Assembly (NCBI GenBank): GCA_963833505.1
Contig: CAWHYG010000004.1
Span: forward strand, 619,101 to 683,100
Reading direction: 5' to 3'
DNA from: CAWHYG01 sp963833505
GTDB lineage: Bacteria > Eisenbacteria > RBG-16-71-46 > CAIMUX01
Length of the DNA stretch: 64,000 bases
Shown here piece by piece: positions 46,230 to 55,307 of the stretch. Each line of letters opens with the position of its first letter. The stretch's first letter is position 1. Under the pieces are notes generated by a model that did no database searches, was not told the origin of the DNA, and saw nothing but the letters and a program-made list of their open reading frames with translations. Both the position numbers and the translations under genes were made by a program.

Positions 46230-47099
46230 ATGAAGCTCAATGGTTATCGGAAGCTCTCGGCCGCCATCGTGTTGTTTTGCGCTGCCCTGCCCACTCTTCC
46301 CGTCGTCTCCCGCGCCGACTGCGGTGCCGGAAGCATCTACGACAACGAACAGCGCTGGCCGATCGGCAATATCACGGTGCGGTTCAATCCGTCGCTCGAC
46401 CCGAACCTCGAGACCGGAAAGGGCAACGCGAATACGCGATGGGCCTGCTTCCAGGCGGCGGTCGCGGCCTGGAACAACGTGCTCGCGGCCATCAACCCGA
46501 ACGGACCGCAGATCGTGGCGATGCTGGACAACAACGCCTGGGCCGCCAACCAGAACCAGGCCGTCTGCCAGGATGGGAACGATCCGGTCTACGACCAGGA
46601 CGACACGCCGTATCTTCCGGATGGGGTCAACGAGGCTTCGACCGGGCGCGATCCAAACGGCAATCCTCCCAAACATGGTTGGATCCGGGGCGACGAGATC
46701 CAGAGCTACGTCGTTGACGGGCGTCTGGCCGAGTGCCACCCGGTCCCGGACGGTACGGGCAATCCCCAGAATCCGCCGGTCGAGATGACGGAGGCGGACA
46801 TCCTCTGGTTCACGCACCTCCTGGACGGGAACAACTGCGACCCGATCGACTGGGACTACAGCGGAGGCGCGGTGGTCAACGGATATGACTTCTACTCCGT
46901 CATGCTGCACGAGCTGGGCCATCTCCTTGGCCTCATGCATCAGAACGGGAACAACAATGTGATGCTGCCGAGCCTCATGCCCAATGTCCGGCGAGTCATC
47001 ACACAGGGTGAGATCGACTGCCTCACGGAGTTGTACGGCCAGCAGCCCGTGCCCGTGCAGCAGAAGACCTGGGGTCAGCTCAAGGCTCTCTACAAGTAG
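46230..47099 (+). CDS. Secreted matrixin-like zinc metalloprotease with WGxIK tail
   Basis: 289 residues from ATG 46230 (GGAGGA upstream; the frame is open further without such signals). Signal peptide AAIVLFCAALPTLPVVSRA. The metzincin zinc site HELGHLLGLMH (HExxHxxGxxH) is near residue 230, with a candidate Met-turn in NNVMLPSLMP. In front of it is a strand-helix with WPIGNITVRFN and a long Asp/Asn-rich loop probably binding calcium. Such proteins are extracellular proteases of the matrixin/M10-like group. The C-terminus QPVPVQQKTWGQLKALYK is shared with other exported proteins here. Substrate unknown. Confidence 0.8.
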   Translation: MKLNGYRKLSAAIVLFCAALPTLPVVSRADCGAGSIYDNEQRWPIGNITVRFNPSLDPNLETGKGNANTRWACFQAAVAAWNNVLAAINPNGPQIVAMLDNNAWAANQNQAVCQDGNDPVYDQDDTPYLPDGVNEASTGRDPNGNPPKHGWIRGDEIQSYVVDGRLAECHPVPDGTGNPQNPPVEMTEADILWFTHLLDGNNCDPIDWDYSGGAVVNGYDFYSVMLHELGHLLGLMHQNGNNNVMLPSLMPNVRRVITQGEIDCLTELYGQQPVPVQQKTWGQLKALYK

Positions 47100-47161
47100 A
47101 TTCGGTCAGGAACGTCCGCTCTCGGTCAAGGGCAAACAGCCTTCGCCAGCAGATTGAACCG

Positions 47162-47193
47162 ACGGTCCGGACGGCTCAGGCCGTTCGGACCGT
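47162..47193 (+). terminator. Terminator-like hairpin behind the metalloprotease gene
   Basis: ACGGTCCGGACGGC-TCAG-GCCGTTCGGACCGT is a 14-bp stem with one G-T pair, about 60 bp after the stop and followed by TTCG. A second, shorter GC hairpin (CGGACGG/CCGTCCG) lies near 47225-47245. Confidence 0.55.
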
Positions 47194-47296
47194 TTCGACC
47201 TGAAGCGCAGTGTCGACCCGCAGTCCGGACGGCTCCGCCCGTCCGGGCCGTTGCTGCGATGAGGCGGAGCGCCGGCAGCCGCTCGCTCGCCGCTTC

Positions 47297-47326
47297 TTGA
47301 CCTATCGAGAACCAATCGCATATAAT
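47297..47326 (+). promoter_or_regulatory. Sigma70-type promoter of the Cys-rich secreted protein gene
   Basis: TTGACC, 18-base spacer, TATAAT (a full consensus -10) about 85 bases upstream of ATG 47412. Confidence 0.65.
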
Positions 47327-47411
47327 TGTTCGATGGTGCTGGCTGGCTGGGGCTCGCCTCCGACCAAACGCTCGTTCGGTTTCGATCGACCCCTCAAAGG
47401 AGACCTCTGAC

Positions 47412-48131
47412 ATGAAAACCTGGCTGGTTGCGTGCGCGATCCTGATCCTGTGCTCGCTGGGTTCGGCAACTCGTGCAACCCAATCGGGCTCGGCGCCCCC
47501 GAACGTGTCTCACGCGGGCGCCGGAGCGGGGATCTCGACTCCCGCCGTTCCCCTGACCGCCGTGGCCAGCGATTCCGTCGGCTCCTGCTGCCTTCCCAAC
47601 GGCTCTTGCATCATGACCGACGAGCTGGACTGCTGCGAGCTCGACGGCTACTGGACCTACAACCAATCCTGTCCCCGGCCATGCTCGGACTCCGGCGCCT
47701 GCTGCCTGCCCAACGGAACGTGCGTCCTGTTGACGGAGGGCGATTGCGACAATGGCGGCGGCGTCTTTGCCGGGTACGACACGCCTTGCGGCGGCGGGTT
47801 CTGCGCCGCTTTCCCCCCGCAACCTGTGGGATCCTGCCTGCTCTGGGTTCGGAGGTATCCGTATCCAGCAGTCTGCGTCAAATGCCTCAATACCTACGTG
47901 CCCGGCTGTCCCCCGGGCTGGCAGTTCATTCCCGGCAAGACCTGCTTCGACCTGGGCAAGACCGGCGCCTGCTGCGAGCCGGACGGCGAGTGCCTGGTCG
48001 AGTCCGATGGCGATTGCATCGCCCAGGGAGGCACCTTCATGGGCGACGGTACGACCTGCAGTCCGGCTCCGTGCGCGCCGGTGCCGGTGCGGCTGGGAAG
48101 CTGGGGGAGGATCAAGTCGATCTACCGATGA
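47412..48131 (+). CDS. Secreted Cys-rich repeat protein with WGxIK tail
   Basis: 239 residues; ATG 47412 with AAAGGAG upstream and a consensus promoter further up. Signal peptide ACAILILCSLGSATRA. The mature part has three Cys-rich units of about 40 residues: SCCLPNGSCIMTDELDCCE, ACCLPNGTCVLLTEGDCDN and ACCEPDGECLVESDGDCIA, each followed by a Gly-rich turn with one or two more Cys. The regular Cys spacing indicates disulfide-bonded modules outside the cell. It ends PVPVRLGSWGRIKSIYR. From memory, similar ACC-x-DGxC units appear in other exported proteins of candidate phyla with related tails. Function unknown. Confidence 0.78.
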   Translation: MKTWLVACAILILCSLGSATRATQSGSAPPNVSHAGAGAGISTPAVPLTAVASDSVGSCCLPNGSCIMTDELDCCELDGYWTYNQSCPRPCSDSGACCLPNGTCVLLTEGDCDNGGGVFAGYDTPCGGGFCAAFPPQPVGSCLLWVRRYPYPAVCVKCLNTYVPGCPPGWQFIPGKTCFDLGKTGACCEPDGECLVESDGDCIAQGGTFMGDGTTCSPAPCAPVPVRLGSWGRIKSIYR

Positions 48132-48289
48132 GGATGCCGGGGCCGGCCGATGAGGGTGCCGCCTCAACATCATGGTGGAATCGTCCGGGGCGCTTCGCCG
48201 CGAACGCTGGGCTGACCGGCTGGCAAGCCAGAGCGCGACATTTGGATCCGGCAAGATCGTTCTGAGTGGGAGTCGATGTCATCTCGCGG

Positions 48290-51200
48290 CTAGCTCGGGT
48301 CTCCCATCAGAATGAAGGCGGACCAGTAGAACGGGTGGGCGAAGGGATGCCGGCCGTCAGGGTCGGTGTAGTCCCGGAGCCACCGCTTCGCCTCGGCCAG
48401 GGCCTCCGCCTTGGTGACCCGCCGCGCCCCAATCACTCCGCCGCCGGCCACGCCGCCGAGCCAGTCGTGATAGAACCGTTGCATGAGAAGCGAGGTGGCC
48501 CGATCGTTGACGCTCCATAGACTGACGATGACGCTGCGAGCGCCGACCTGGAGGAGGGCATGGGCCAGCCCCACGTATCCCTCTCCTCTCACCGACCTTC
48601 CCAGGGCGGTTTCACACGCGCTGAGGACGACAAGGTCCGCATCCAGCTTCCACTCCCGCACGATCTTCCCGGCGGTGACCAGGCCGTCGTAGATCCTCTC
48701 TCCTCGCAGGGCGGAGGCCACGGGATCGGGCAGATCCGCGGTCGAAAGGACGATGGCGGACCGCTCGGGCCGGACGTTGTCCACCAGCGCGTGGGTGGCG
48801 AAGTGGAGGATGGAAAAGCGGCGCAGATCGCCGGTTGTGGCGAGTCTCACGATTTCTTGTTCCGAAGCCTCCGACCCGAGGAGGATGGTGGCCCCTGGGA
48901 GGAGCGTCGCGATGCCGGAGACCTCTTCGCGCGACCAGCGGAGCGCCGGAAGGTCGTCACCGGCCGCTTCCTCGGGCCTCACGGCCGCGGCGCGGGCGGG
49001 ATCGCCCACCAGAAGGGTGCGCCGGGCGTTCGCCCCCACCCTCGCTCGGTCCTTTGCCTCCAACTTCTCCGCCAGCCAGGCATGGAGCGTGGCGGAAGGA
49101 ACGTAGGAGATGGCGAACCGGTCCAGAGGGTCGTGTCCGTCCTCATCGATCAAGGCTTCGATGGGAGCGCCGAGCATGGCCCCGGACGGCACCACGATGA
49201 GATTCCGAACCCCATCGAGATACGGAAGCAGGGGTTCGATCTTCTCTCTCCAGAGGGCCCTGGCCAGCGGGGAATCCTCTCGACCGGTCGGCGGACCCAA
49301 GGCGGACTCTCCCGCCTCGGCCAACTGGCGGCGGTACGAGGATCCGACTTCCATGGGATTCCCGTAGGCCGAGTCGGAGGGCGCCGAGAGACAGGGCTCC
49401 CAGATGACGGGTCCGCTCGGGCGGACGAGATAGACCCAGGATCGAATTCCGCCGTGTTCGGCCGCGACGTCCAACCAACCGATGAGGACCGTGGATTCCG
49501 GAAGCGATCGTTGAATGCGCGAGAGCGAATAGGCCTTCCCGTGCTCCACGGGGTGCAGGGCGGCCTTGCGATACTGGAAAAGGCTCCAGGAACGCTGTAC
49601 GGCGGAAAGCTCGGCCCGCACGCGGCGCGACGAAGAGTCGGCGGCGGAACCGGGCGTTCCCTGCCCCCCGCCTTCCAGGGTCAGATCCGCATCTTCGAGA
49701 CGGCTTAGGGCGCGGGCGAGCGAATCCTGGCGGGCCTGATCGGCCGGCTCCATTCCGGTACCTCCGGCCGCGAGGAGGAGATCGGCCAGGACGCGACCGT
49801 TCGCCTCCTCCTGATCCCGCCACGCTTCCTGGGATTTCGCCAGCTCGAGGCGGCAGGCGGCCAGCGCCGGGTAGGGAGAATCCAGAAAAGTCGCGCGCGC
49901 CACACCAAGGCCGGCGCGGACCCGCGCGCTCTCGAATCGCTCCGCGGCGGCGGCGAGGAGCGATTCGGCCGCGGCCAGGCGTCCTTCCTGTCTCTGGAGG
50001 TCGCCCAGTCTCACCAGCGCTTCCACCACCGCGGGATGATCGGCGGCGTAGCGCCTCCGCTGCAAGGACAAGGTCCGGCGGTACGCGTCCTCCGCGCCGG
50101 CGAGATCGCCGCGGTCGTAGAGGATTTCTCCGAGGTCCTGGAACGTGCCCGCCAGTTCGGGATGATCCGGGCCCTGGACCTTCTCCTGGAGCGCGAGCGC
50201 CTCGCGCATCACGCGCTCCGCCTCCGGCAGGTTCTTCTCCTCCCTCAGGATTCCGGCCAGGGTCTCGAGGTCGGAGGCGACCATGAAGTGCTCGTTCCCC
50301 AGCAGCTTTCTGTGCATGTCCAGAGCGGCACGGATCGACTGCTCCGCCTCCTCCGGCCTTCCCTCCCGGCGAAGCGTCTCGGCCAGGTTGGCCAGCCCGG
50401 AGGCGATCAAGGGATGCGATTCGCCGTAGGCCCGGTGAAGCTGATCGAGCGCGCGACGATAGAGGCCCTCCGCCGCGCCGTAGTCTCCCTGGTACTGATA
50501 CAGGACGGCCAGGTTGTTCAAGGCGCTGGCGAGGTTCGGATCATTGGGGGAGAGGGATTGGCGCCAGATCGAGATCGCTTCCCCGTAGAGGGCTTCGGCC
50601 GACGCGAAGTCCCCCTCGCGGCGCAGGGAATACGCGAGGTTGTTCAGGCTCTGGCCGATCTCGGGATCGTTCGGGGCCAGGATCCTGCGCCGGAGGGCGA
50701 GCGCCTCCCGATTCATCTCCTCCGCTTCGTGAAAGCGACCCGCGGTGATGAGCAGGGCCGCGAAATCGCTGATGGTGCGGGGCAGCTGTGGATCATCCGG
50801 CCGGAGGGAAGACCGGAGAATGCTCAGGGCCCGGCGATAGAGGGGCTCCGCGCCGGCGCAATCCCCCAGGTCACCGAGGGCAAGAGCCTCCGCGCTCAAA
50901 CACGCGGCCACCTCCGGGTGGCTTTCCCCGAATGTCTTCCGCGCGATGTCCAGGGCGCGGCGGGCCAAGGAGAGCGACTCTTCGTAGTGACCCAGCTCCT
51001 CGGTGATCCAGGAGAGGTCAGCGAGCGCGCGGCCCAGCTCGGGATGGTCCGGCCGGAGCGCGCGCTCCCGAATGGCCAGGCGGCGCCGAGCCAGAACCTC
51101 GGCGTTCTGGAAGTCGCCGGCATTGAGCAGCGAGTCGATCGCTCCGGACGCGCTGTCGGCCCGCGCCAGTTCGAGACGGACGGAAACAGGCGCGGCCCCG

Positions 51201-51454
51201 GCTTCCTCCGCGTAGCGGACGAGTTGCACGGTGTTCTTGATCTCGTACGGTCGGGTCGTGCTGTCCTGTTCCTGGATCTGGAGCAACTGCCGGGCGCTCT
51301 GGAGCGCTTCCGCATATCGAGCGTGGGCTCGGAGCGCCTGGATCCGGTCCTGAAGAAGGTCCTTCGGCGACGGCGAGCCGGCCCACGCCCGGTCCGCGAG
51401 GCCGGCCACCGTGATCGCGAGGAGGGCCAGAATCCGCCCGCGAGAGACCGCCAT
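48290..51454 (-). CDS. Exported TPR-CHAT protein (caspase-like C-terminal protease domain)
   Basis: 1054 residues from ATG 51454 (GGAG upstream). A signal peptide (ILALLAITVAGLADRAWA) precedes about ten tetratricopeptide repeats of the kinesin-light-chain type (FQNAEVLARRRLAIRERAL, YEESLSLARRALDIARKTF and so on) to about residue 480. After a helical linker the last 370 residues form a CHAT domain with the catalytic His in LHFATHALVDN and Cys in VVLSACETALG, and the closing SLWSVNDRATSLLMQRFY. CHAT proteases are clan CD peptidases related to caspases and separase. It lies 31 bp behind the subtilase gene and is probably co-expressed. Predicted to act in the periplasm or outside; substrate unknown. 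Confidence 0.85.
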   Translation of the reverse strand: MAVSRGRILALLAITVAGLADRAWAGSPSPKDLLQDRIQALRAHARYAEALQSARQLLQIQEQDSTTRPYEIKNTVQLVRYAEEAGAAPVSVRLELARADSASGAIDSLLNAGDFQNAEVLARRRLAIRERALRPDHPELGRALADLSWITEELGHYEESLSLARRALDIARKTFGESHPEVAACLSAEALALGDLGDCAGAEPLYRRALSILRSSLRPDDPQLPRTISDFAALLITAGRFHEAEEMNREALALRRRILAPNDPEIGQSLNNLAYSLRREGDFASAEALYGEAISIWRQSLSPNDPNLASALNNLAVLYQYQGDYGAAEGLYRRALDQLHRAYGESHPLIASGLANLAETLRREGRPEEAEQSIRAALDMHRKLLGNEHFMVASDLETLAGILREEKNLPEAERVMREALALQEKVQGPDHPELAGTFQDLGEILYDRGDLAGAEDAYRRTLSLQRRRYAADHPAVVEALVRLGDLQRQEGRLAAAESLLAAAAERFESARVRAGLGVARATFLDSPYPALAACRLELAKSQEAWRDQEEANGRVLADLLLAAGGTGMEPADQARQDSLARALSRLEDADLTLEGGGQGTPGSAADSSSRRVRAELSAVQRSWSLFQYRKAALHPVEHGKAYSLSRIQRSLPESTVLIGWLDVAAEHGGIRSWVYLVRPSGPVIWEPCLSAPSDSAYGNPMEVGSSYRRQLAEAGESALGPPTGREDSPLARALWREKIEPLLPYLDGVRNLIVVPSGAMLGAPIEALIDEDGHDPLDRFAISYVPSATLHAWLAEKLEAKDRARVGANARRTLLVGDPARAAAVRPEEAAGDDLPALRWSREEVSGIATLLPGATILLGSEASEQEIVRLATTGDLRRFSILHFATHALVDNVRPERSAIVLSTADLPDPVASALRGERIYDGLVTAGKIVREWKLDADLVVLSACETALGRSVRGEGYVGLAHALLQVGARSVIVSLWSVNDRATSLLMQRFYHDWLGGVAGGGVIGARRVTKAEALAEAKRWLRDYTDPDGRHPFAHPFYWSAFILMGDPS

Positions 51455-51485
51455 CTCACTCCGCCAGACCCAGGGTCGTTCCGGA

Positions 51486-54461
51486 TCAGCGCAGCAGCAC
51501 CAGGCGTCCCTGCGCGTGATTCGTCCCTTGATCGAGCTTGTAGAAGTAGATTCCGGAAGCGCAGGGACGTCCGGAGGCGTCGCGCCCGTTCCAGGACACG
51601 ACGTGCGGGCCGGCGTCGAGCATCCCGTGGGCCAGGTCGCGCTTCCACCGGCCGTTCGCGTCGTAGATCGCCAGGCGCGCGGAAGCCGGTTGCGGCAGGT
51701 CAAAGCGGATGACGGTGGCGTCGAGGAACGGGTTGGGAGAGTTCCCGTACAGCCGGAAGGGCCAGCCGCTGCCCCCGGCCCCGCCGGCCTGGACGCCGGA
51801 GGTCGCGTCGGTGATCTTGACTTCGTCGATCCCGCATTCCACCGTGGTCGGGACCCTCTTGCTGTCCTGAGCCGTGAAGCGGATCTGCATCGTGGAAGTC
51901 AGCGGCACCGAGTTCGTGAGCGTGAAATTCTTGAGGGTCCAGGCCGCATTGGAGGCGGTCACCGTCTCCAGGTTGACCCAGGTGTTCCCCCCGTCTGAGC
52001 TCACGTCGGCCAGGAACTCGTCCTGCTGGCCGCCGGCCTGGTCATTGTGATACCAGCGCCGGTAGCTGAGGACAGGCGCCCGATAGAGCGTCCCGTCGAA
52101 AATCGGCGAGAGCAGCGTGGTTTTCCCGCCCCGCACCTCGGAGAGGGTCGGCCCTGAGCCCGGATTCGTGTTCTCGGTGATATAGCACAGGGTTCCGTTC
52201 GAGGAGAAGTCCGAATCGGGCTGGACCGGGCTGGTGCCCCACCAGGTTCCGACCGGCGCCACCCGCTCCCACCAGCCGAGCGTGGCGTTGTCGTTGCTTC
52301 CCCGCGTCCATCCTTCGTCCGCTTCGAAGTCATCGTAGAGTCCCTGCGGAAGCTGGACCTGAACCGTGTCGTTCACGCCCTGGGCGAGGGTGAACGGAAC
52401 GAGTGTCGTGTGATAGTTGAACTTCGCAACCTGCAAGTTGTAGCGGATGCCGACGGGTATCCGGCTCATCAGGAAGCTCCCGCTCGAGTCCGAGAGCACG
52501 GTCGGCAGCGGGGTTCCCTGAACCGTGATGCGGGCGCCCACCAGCGGCGTTCCCGTCACGCCCTTGACCGTCCCCACGATCATGCTTCGTGGAATCGGCG
52601 TCAGGAGCAGGTCGTTATAGGTCGCGGTGCCTCCGACGATCGAGGTCACGGTGCTGTCCGGTTGGTAACCGAAGGCGTTCGTCCCGATCGTGTAGGAGCC
52701 GGCATAAAGTGAAAACCAATACCCCCCGACGGAGTTCGAGACGATGCCGGGCACGGGGCCGACCACGTTGACCTTCGCGCCGCAGAGCACCGAGTCGGTC
52801 ACGGCGTCGCGGACGGTTCCGCTGAGGGAACCGTATTGCTTCTGGTTGAGCGTCTTGATCAGGGCCGCAAAAACGTTCACCAGCCCGGCGCCGTAGCACG
52901 GGTCCTTGCCCGGCGCCCCCAGGTCGGTGGCGGTGGTCTCGAGAAGCATGTCCAGTTTGTCCGGCGTCAGGGTCGAGTCGGCGCTGAGGAGAATGGCCAT
53001 GGCCCCCGCCACGTGCGGCGTGGCGGCGCTGGTGCCGCCGAAGTCCACGTACCCGCCTCCCTCCTGGGTCGATCGGGTGTTGTACTGGTACCCCTGCACG
53101 TAATAGCCGGGGGCGACCAGGTCGGGCTTGATCAAGCCCCCCTGCCCTCCACCGTAGGGATAGTCCTGGTACTGGGGCGGCACGTTGTACGGATATTGGG
53201 GGAAGTACTGGGAGAAGTCCTCCCAGGCCGAAGGCCCGCGGCTGGAGCCGTCGACGACCATGTTCTGGGAATAGGCGATCGCTCCGACCGCGACGATGCT
53301 GCTCAGCCCTCCCACGATGTACTGGTTGGGATTGAGCCAGGGCGGCGGGCAGTTGCCCGGCGTCGCCACGTTGAGGGGAATCGGTTCGATGTCCTGGTTG
53401 TTCCCCTCGTTGCCGATCGAGTTGACGTGGACGATGCCCAACGCCAGCTCGTTGTCGGTGATGACCCGCCAGGAGGCGTAGTCGGGCAAGGACCCATCCT
53501 GGTTCCACCACTTCTCCGACGCCGACATTTGGATGATGTCGGCGTTCATCATGACCGCGTAGTCGAGACCCTCGTAGAGCTGTCCCCAGGTTCCGCCGAT
53601 CGCCTTGACCGGCATCAGGATCGCCTCCGGGGCCACTCCGGTGGCGGTTCCGGAGGTTCCGTCGCCGGCGACGATGCCGGCCACGCTGGTTCCATGGTCG
53701 GTCGGCCCGTCGCCCATGGGATCGTTGTCGTTCTCAACGAAATTCCAACCGTGCACGTCGTCGATGAATCCGTTGTGGTCGTCATCGATCCCGTTGTTGG
53801 GAATCTCCCCGGGGTTGGTGTAGATGTGGCTGGCCAGATCCGGGTGCGTGTAATCAAGACCCGTGTCGACGATGGCCACGACGACGCCCTGGCCCTTGTA
53901 GCCGAGCATCCAGGCCGAAGGGGCGTTCACGCGCGTGACCTGCCACCAGATCTGCGGGGAAGCCTCGGACGCCAGCGCCACGGGCGGCGCGGACACCGGC
54001 CCGGACTGGTTGTCGATCATCTCATCCAGCGGCACCGGAGGATCCCAGCGGATCCGCTGGACGCCGGGGATCGACAGCAGATCCGATACGGCACCAGCCT
54101 CGACCTTGGCCATCACGGCGTTCAGCAAGAAGAGCGGACGGACCTCCTGGGCCCGACCCGCCTTGACCAGGTCGGCCAGACGATGGTTCAAAGCAAGCTG
54201 GGAACTCGCGGCCAGGTTCTGCAGATCAGCCCGGCCCTGCGCCCGGCGCGCGTGACGCGAGAGCTGCCGCAGGGCGGCTTGCCGCGCCGGAGACAGGCCC
54301 TGGGATTGCATCACGATCAGCACCGGGATCTTCGTATGCGCGTCCGCACGAGCGAGAGCGCGGGACAGAGCCGGGTCCAGTTCTTGCGCGGTCGCCACCG
54401 CAGAAAAGCACAGAATCAGGGCTAGAATAAGAAGCGAACTCCCGCAAGCGTTGCCCCTCAT
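51486..54461 (-). CDS. Secreted subtilisin-like (S8) protease with carboxypeptidase-regulatory-like and FlgD-like domains
   Basis: 991 residues from ATG 54461, preceded by a signal peptide ending ATAQ. A propeptide-like region (30-165) leads to the S8 domain with Asp199 (AIVDTGLDYTHPDL), His256 (DHGTSVAGI), the oxyanion Asn region NSIGNEGNN and Ser near residue 500 (FGGTSAATPHVAG). Ca-binding-looking loops (GIDDDHNGFIDDVHGWNF) fit the thermitase-like type. Two carboxypeptidase-regulatory-like beta domains follow (about 560-720), then a jelly-roll region, and a FlgD-like C-terminus (YGNSPNPFLDA, LAIYDANGRW, ASGIYFYKLD). Promoter at 54623-54652. Likely a secreted protease sorted by its C-terminus; operon partner of the CHAT protein. 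Confidence 0.92.
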   Translation of the reverse strand: MRGNACGSSLLILALILCFSAVATAQELDPALSRALARADAHTKIPVLIVMQSQGLSPARQAALRQLSRHARRAQGRADLQNLAASSQLALNHRLADLVKAGRAQEVRPLFLLNAVMAKVEAGAVSDLLSIPGVQRIRWDPPVPLDEMIDNQSGPVSAPPVALASEASPQIWWQVTRVNAPSAWMLGYKGQGVVVAIVDTGLDYTHPDLASHIYTNPGEIPNNGIDDDHNGFIDDVHGWNFVENDNDPMGDGPTDHGTSVAGIVAGDGTSGTATGVAPEAILMPVKAIGGTWGQLYEGLDYAVMMNADIIQMSASEKWWNQDGSLPDYASWRVITDNELALGIVHVNSIGNEGNNQDIEPIPLNVATPGNCPPPWLNPNQYIVGGLSSIVAVGAIAYSQNMVVDGSSRGPSAWEDFSQYFPQYPYNVPPQYQDYPYGGGQGGLIKPDLVAPGYYVQGYQYNTRSTQEGGGYVDFGGTSAATPHVAGAMAILLSADSTLTPDKLDMLLETTATDLGAPGKDPCYGAGLVNVFAALIKTLNQKQYGSLSGTVRDAVTDSVLCGAKVNVVGPVPGIVSNSVGGYWFSLYAGSYTIGTNAFGYQPDSTVTSIVGGTATYNDLLLTPIPRSMIVGTVKGVTGTPLVGARITVQGTPLPTVLSDSSGSFLMSRIPVGIRYNLQVAKFNYHTTLVPFTLAQGVNDTVQVQLPQGLYDDFEADEGWTRGSNDNATLGWWERVAPVGTWWGTSPVQPDSDFSSNGTLCYITENTNPGSGPTLSEVRGGKTTLLSPIFDGTLYRAPVLSYRRWYHNDQAGGQQDEFLADVSSDGGNTWVNLETVTASNAAWTLKNFTLTNSVPLTSTMQIRFTAQDSKRVPTTVECGIDEVKITDATSGVQAGGAGGSGWPFRLYGNSPNPFLDATVIRFDLPQPASARLAIYDANGRWKRDLAHGMLDAGPHVVSWNGRDASGRPCASGIYFYKLDQGTNHAQGRLVLLR

Positions 54462-54622
54462 GACGGCGTCCTCGTTCGAAGACGGTTCGTGGCCGGCTGT
54501 CCGCGCCACCCGCCTCCAACTGCTCGGTCCAGACTGTGCGTCGCCCGGAAGAATTCCGGGCGAAGTCGCGCGGCCGCCACACGGTAGCTTCCGATCCCTC
54601 GTTTTCGCAGGAACTTATAAAG

Positions 54623-54652
54623 AGCATACCAGAGGCCCTGATATCTCGGCAA
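54623..54652 (-). promoter_or_regulatory. Promoter of the subtilase-CHAT operon
   Basis: On the minus strand TTGCCG (54652-54647), 18-base spacer, TATGCT (54628-54623), about 160 bases upstream of ATG 54461. The region between ruvA and the protease is otherwise empty. Confidence 0.45.
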
Positions 54653-54691
54653 GCGCGGATGGAACACCGGAACATGCGGAAAGAGATACTC

Positions 54692-55307
54692 TTATCTGCT
54701 TCCGGAACCCGAGGTCAGCTGTCGCAAGGCCAGACGGATGGTCTCGTCCAGTGATCGCTCCGGCATGTCGTGCATAATGCGATCCACCGCATTGCGTGCG
54801 TCCCGAGCCGCGTAGCCGAGCGCCGTCAACGCCTGCACGGCGTCATCCGACTCCGATCGCGGAATCGGCGTCGATTCATCGCCCATTCTGTCCGGCCAGA
54901 TCCAGGCGGTCGATCCTGGGACCGATTTCAACCAGCAGACGGCCGGCCGTCTTCTGGCCGATGCCCGGAACCCTGATCAGCCCCTGGACGGAGCGCTGGC
55001 GGATTTCCTTCACGAGCTCGGCCACCGTGAGATGCGAGAGCAGGGACAACGCCGTGCGGGGTCCGACGCCCGGCACCAGGATGAGCAACCGGAACAGTTC
55101 CCGCTCCGATCGCGAGGCGAAGCCGAAGAGGGAAGGCCCGTCCTCCTTCCATTGCAGGTGGGTCCAGAGGGAGACGATCCGTCCCTCCTCAGGCAACTCG
55201 CGGGAAGTCGAAAGCGGCACCTGGATCTCGAATCGCGCCGGGCCGACGTCGAGATGGACGACGGTGGGAGCCTTGCCGGCGAGCCTTCCTTCCAGCCGTT
55301 CGATCAC
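54692..55307 (-). CDS. ruvA: Holliday junction branch migration protein RuvA, one-base frameshift
   Basis: The frame from ATG 55307 gives domains I and II (MIERLEGRLAGKAPTVVHLD, with the helix-hairpin-helix motifs LILVPGVGPRTALSLLS and LIRVPGIGQKTAGRLL) and stops at 54876. Domain III (DDAVQALTALGYAARDARNAV, ETIRLALRQL) follows in another frame to 54692. Deleting one base from GGG at 54884-54882 joins them as NGDESTPIP, giving 204 residues, the normal RuvA length. RuvA tetramers bind the Holliday junction and load RuvB through domain III. The start overlaps ruvC by 4 bp. No ruvB is seen in this window. Confidence 0.88.

Noticed and set aside
52836..54425. 529-codon plus-strand frame opposite the subtilase
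   Set aside because: Antisense shadow of a gene with an intact catalytic triad.
54692..54931. RuvA domain III made as a separate small protein
   Set aside because: Possible because of an ATG near the stop, but a single G deletion restores a standard RuvA, and the same lesion type occurs in other genes here.
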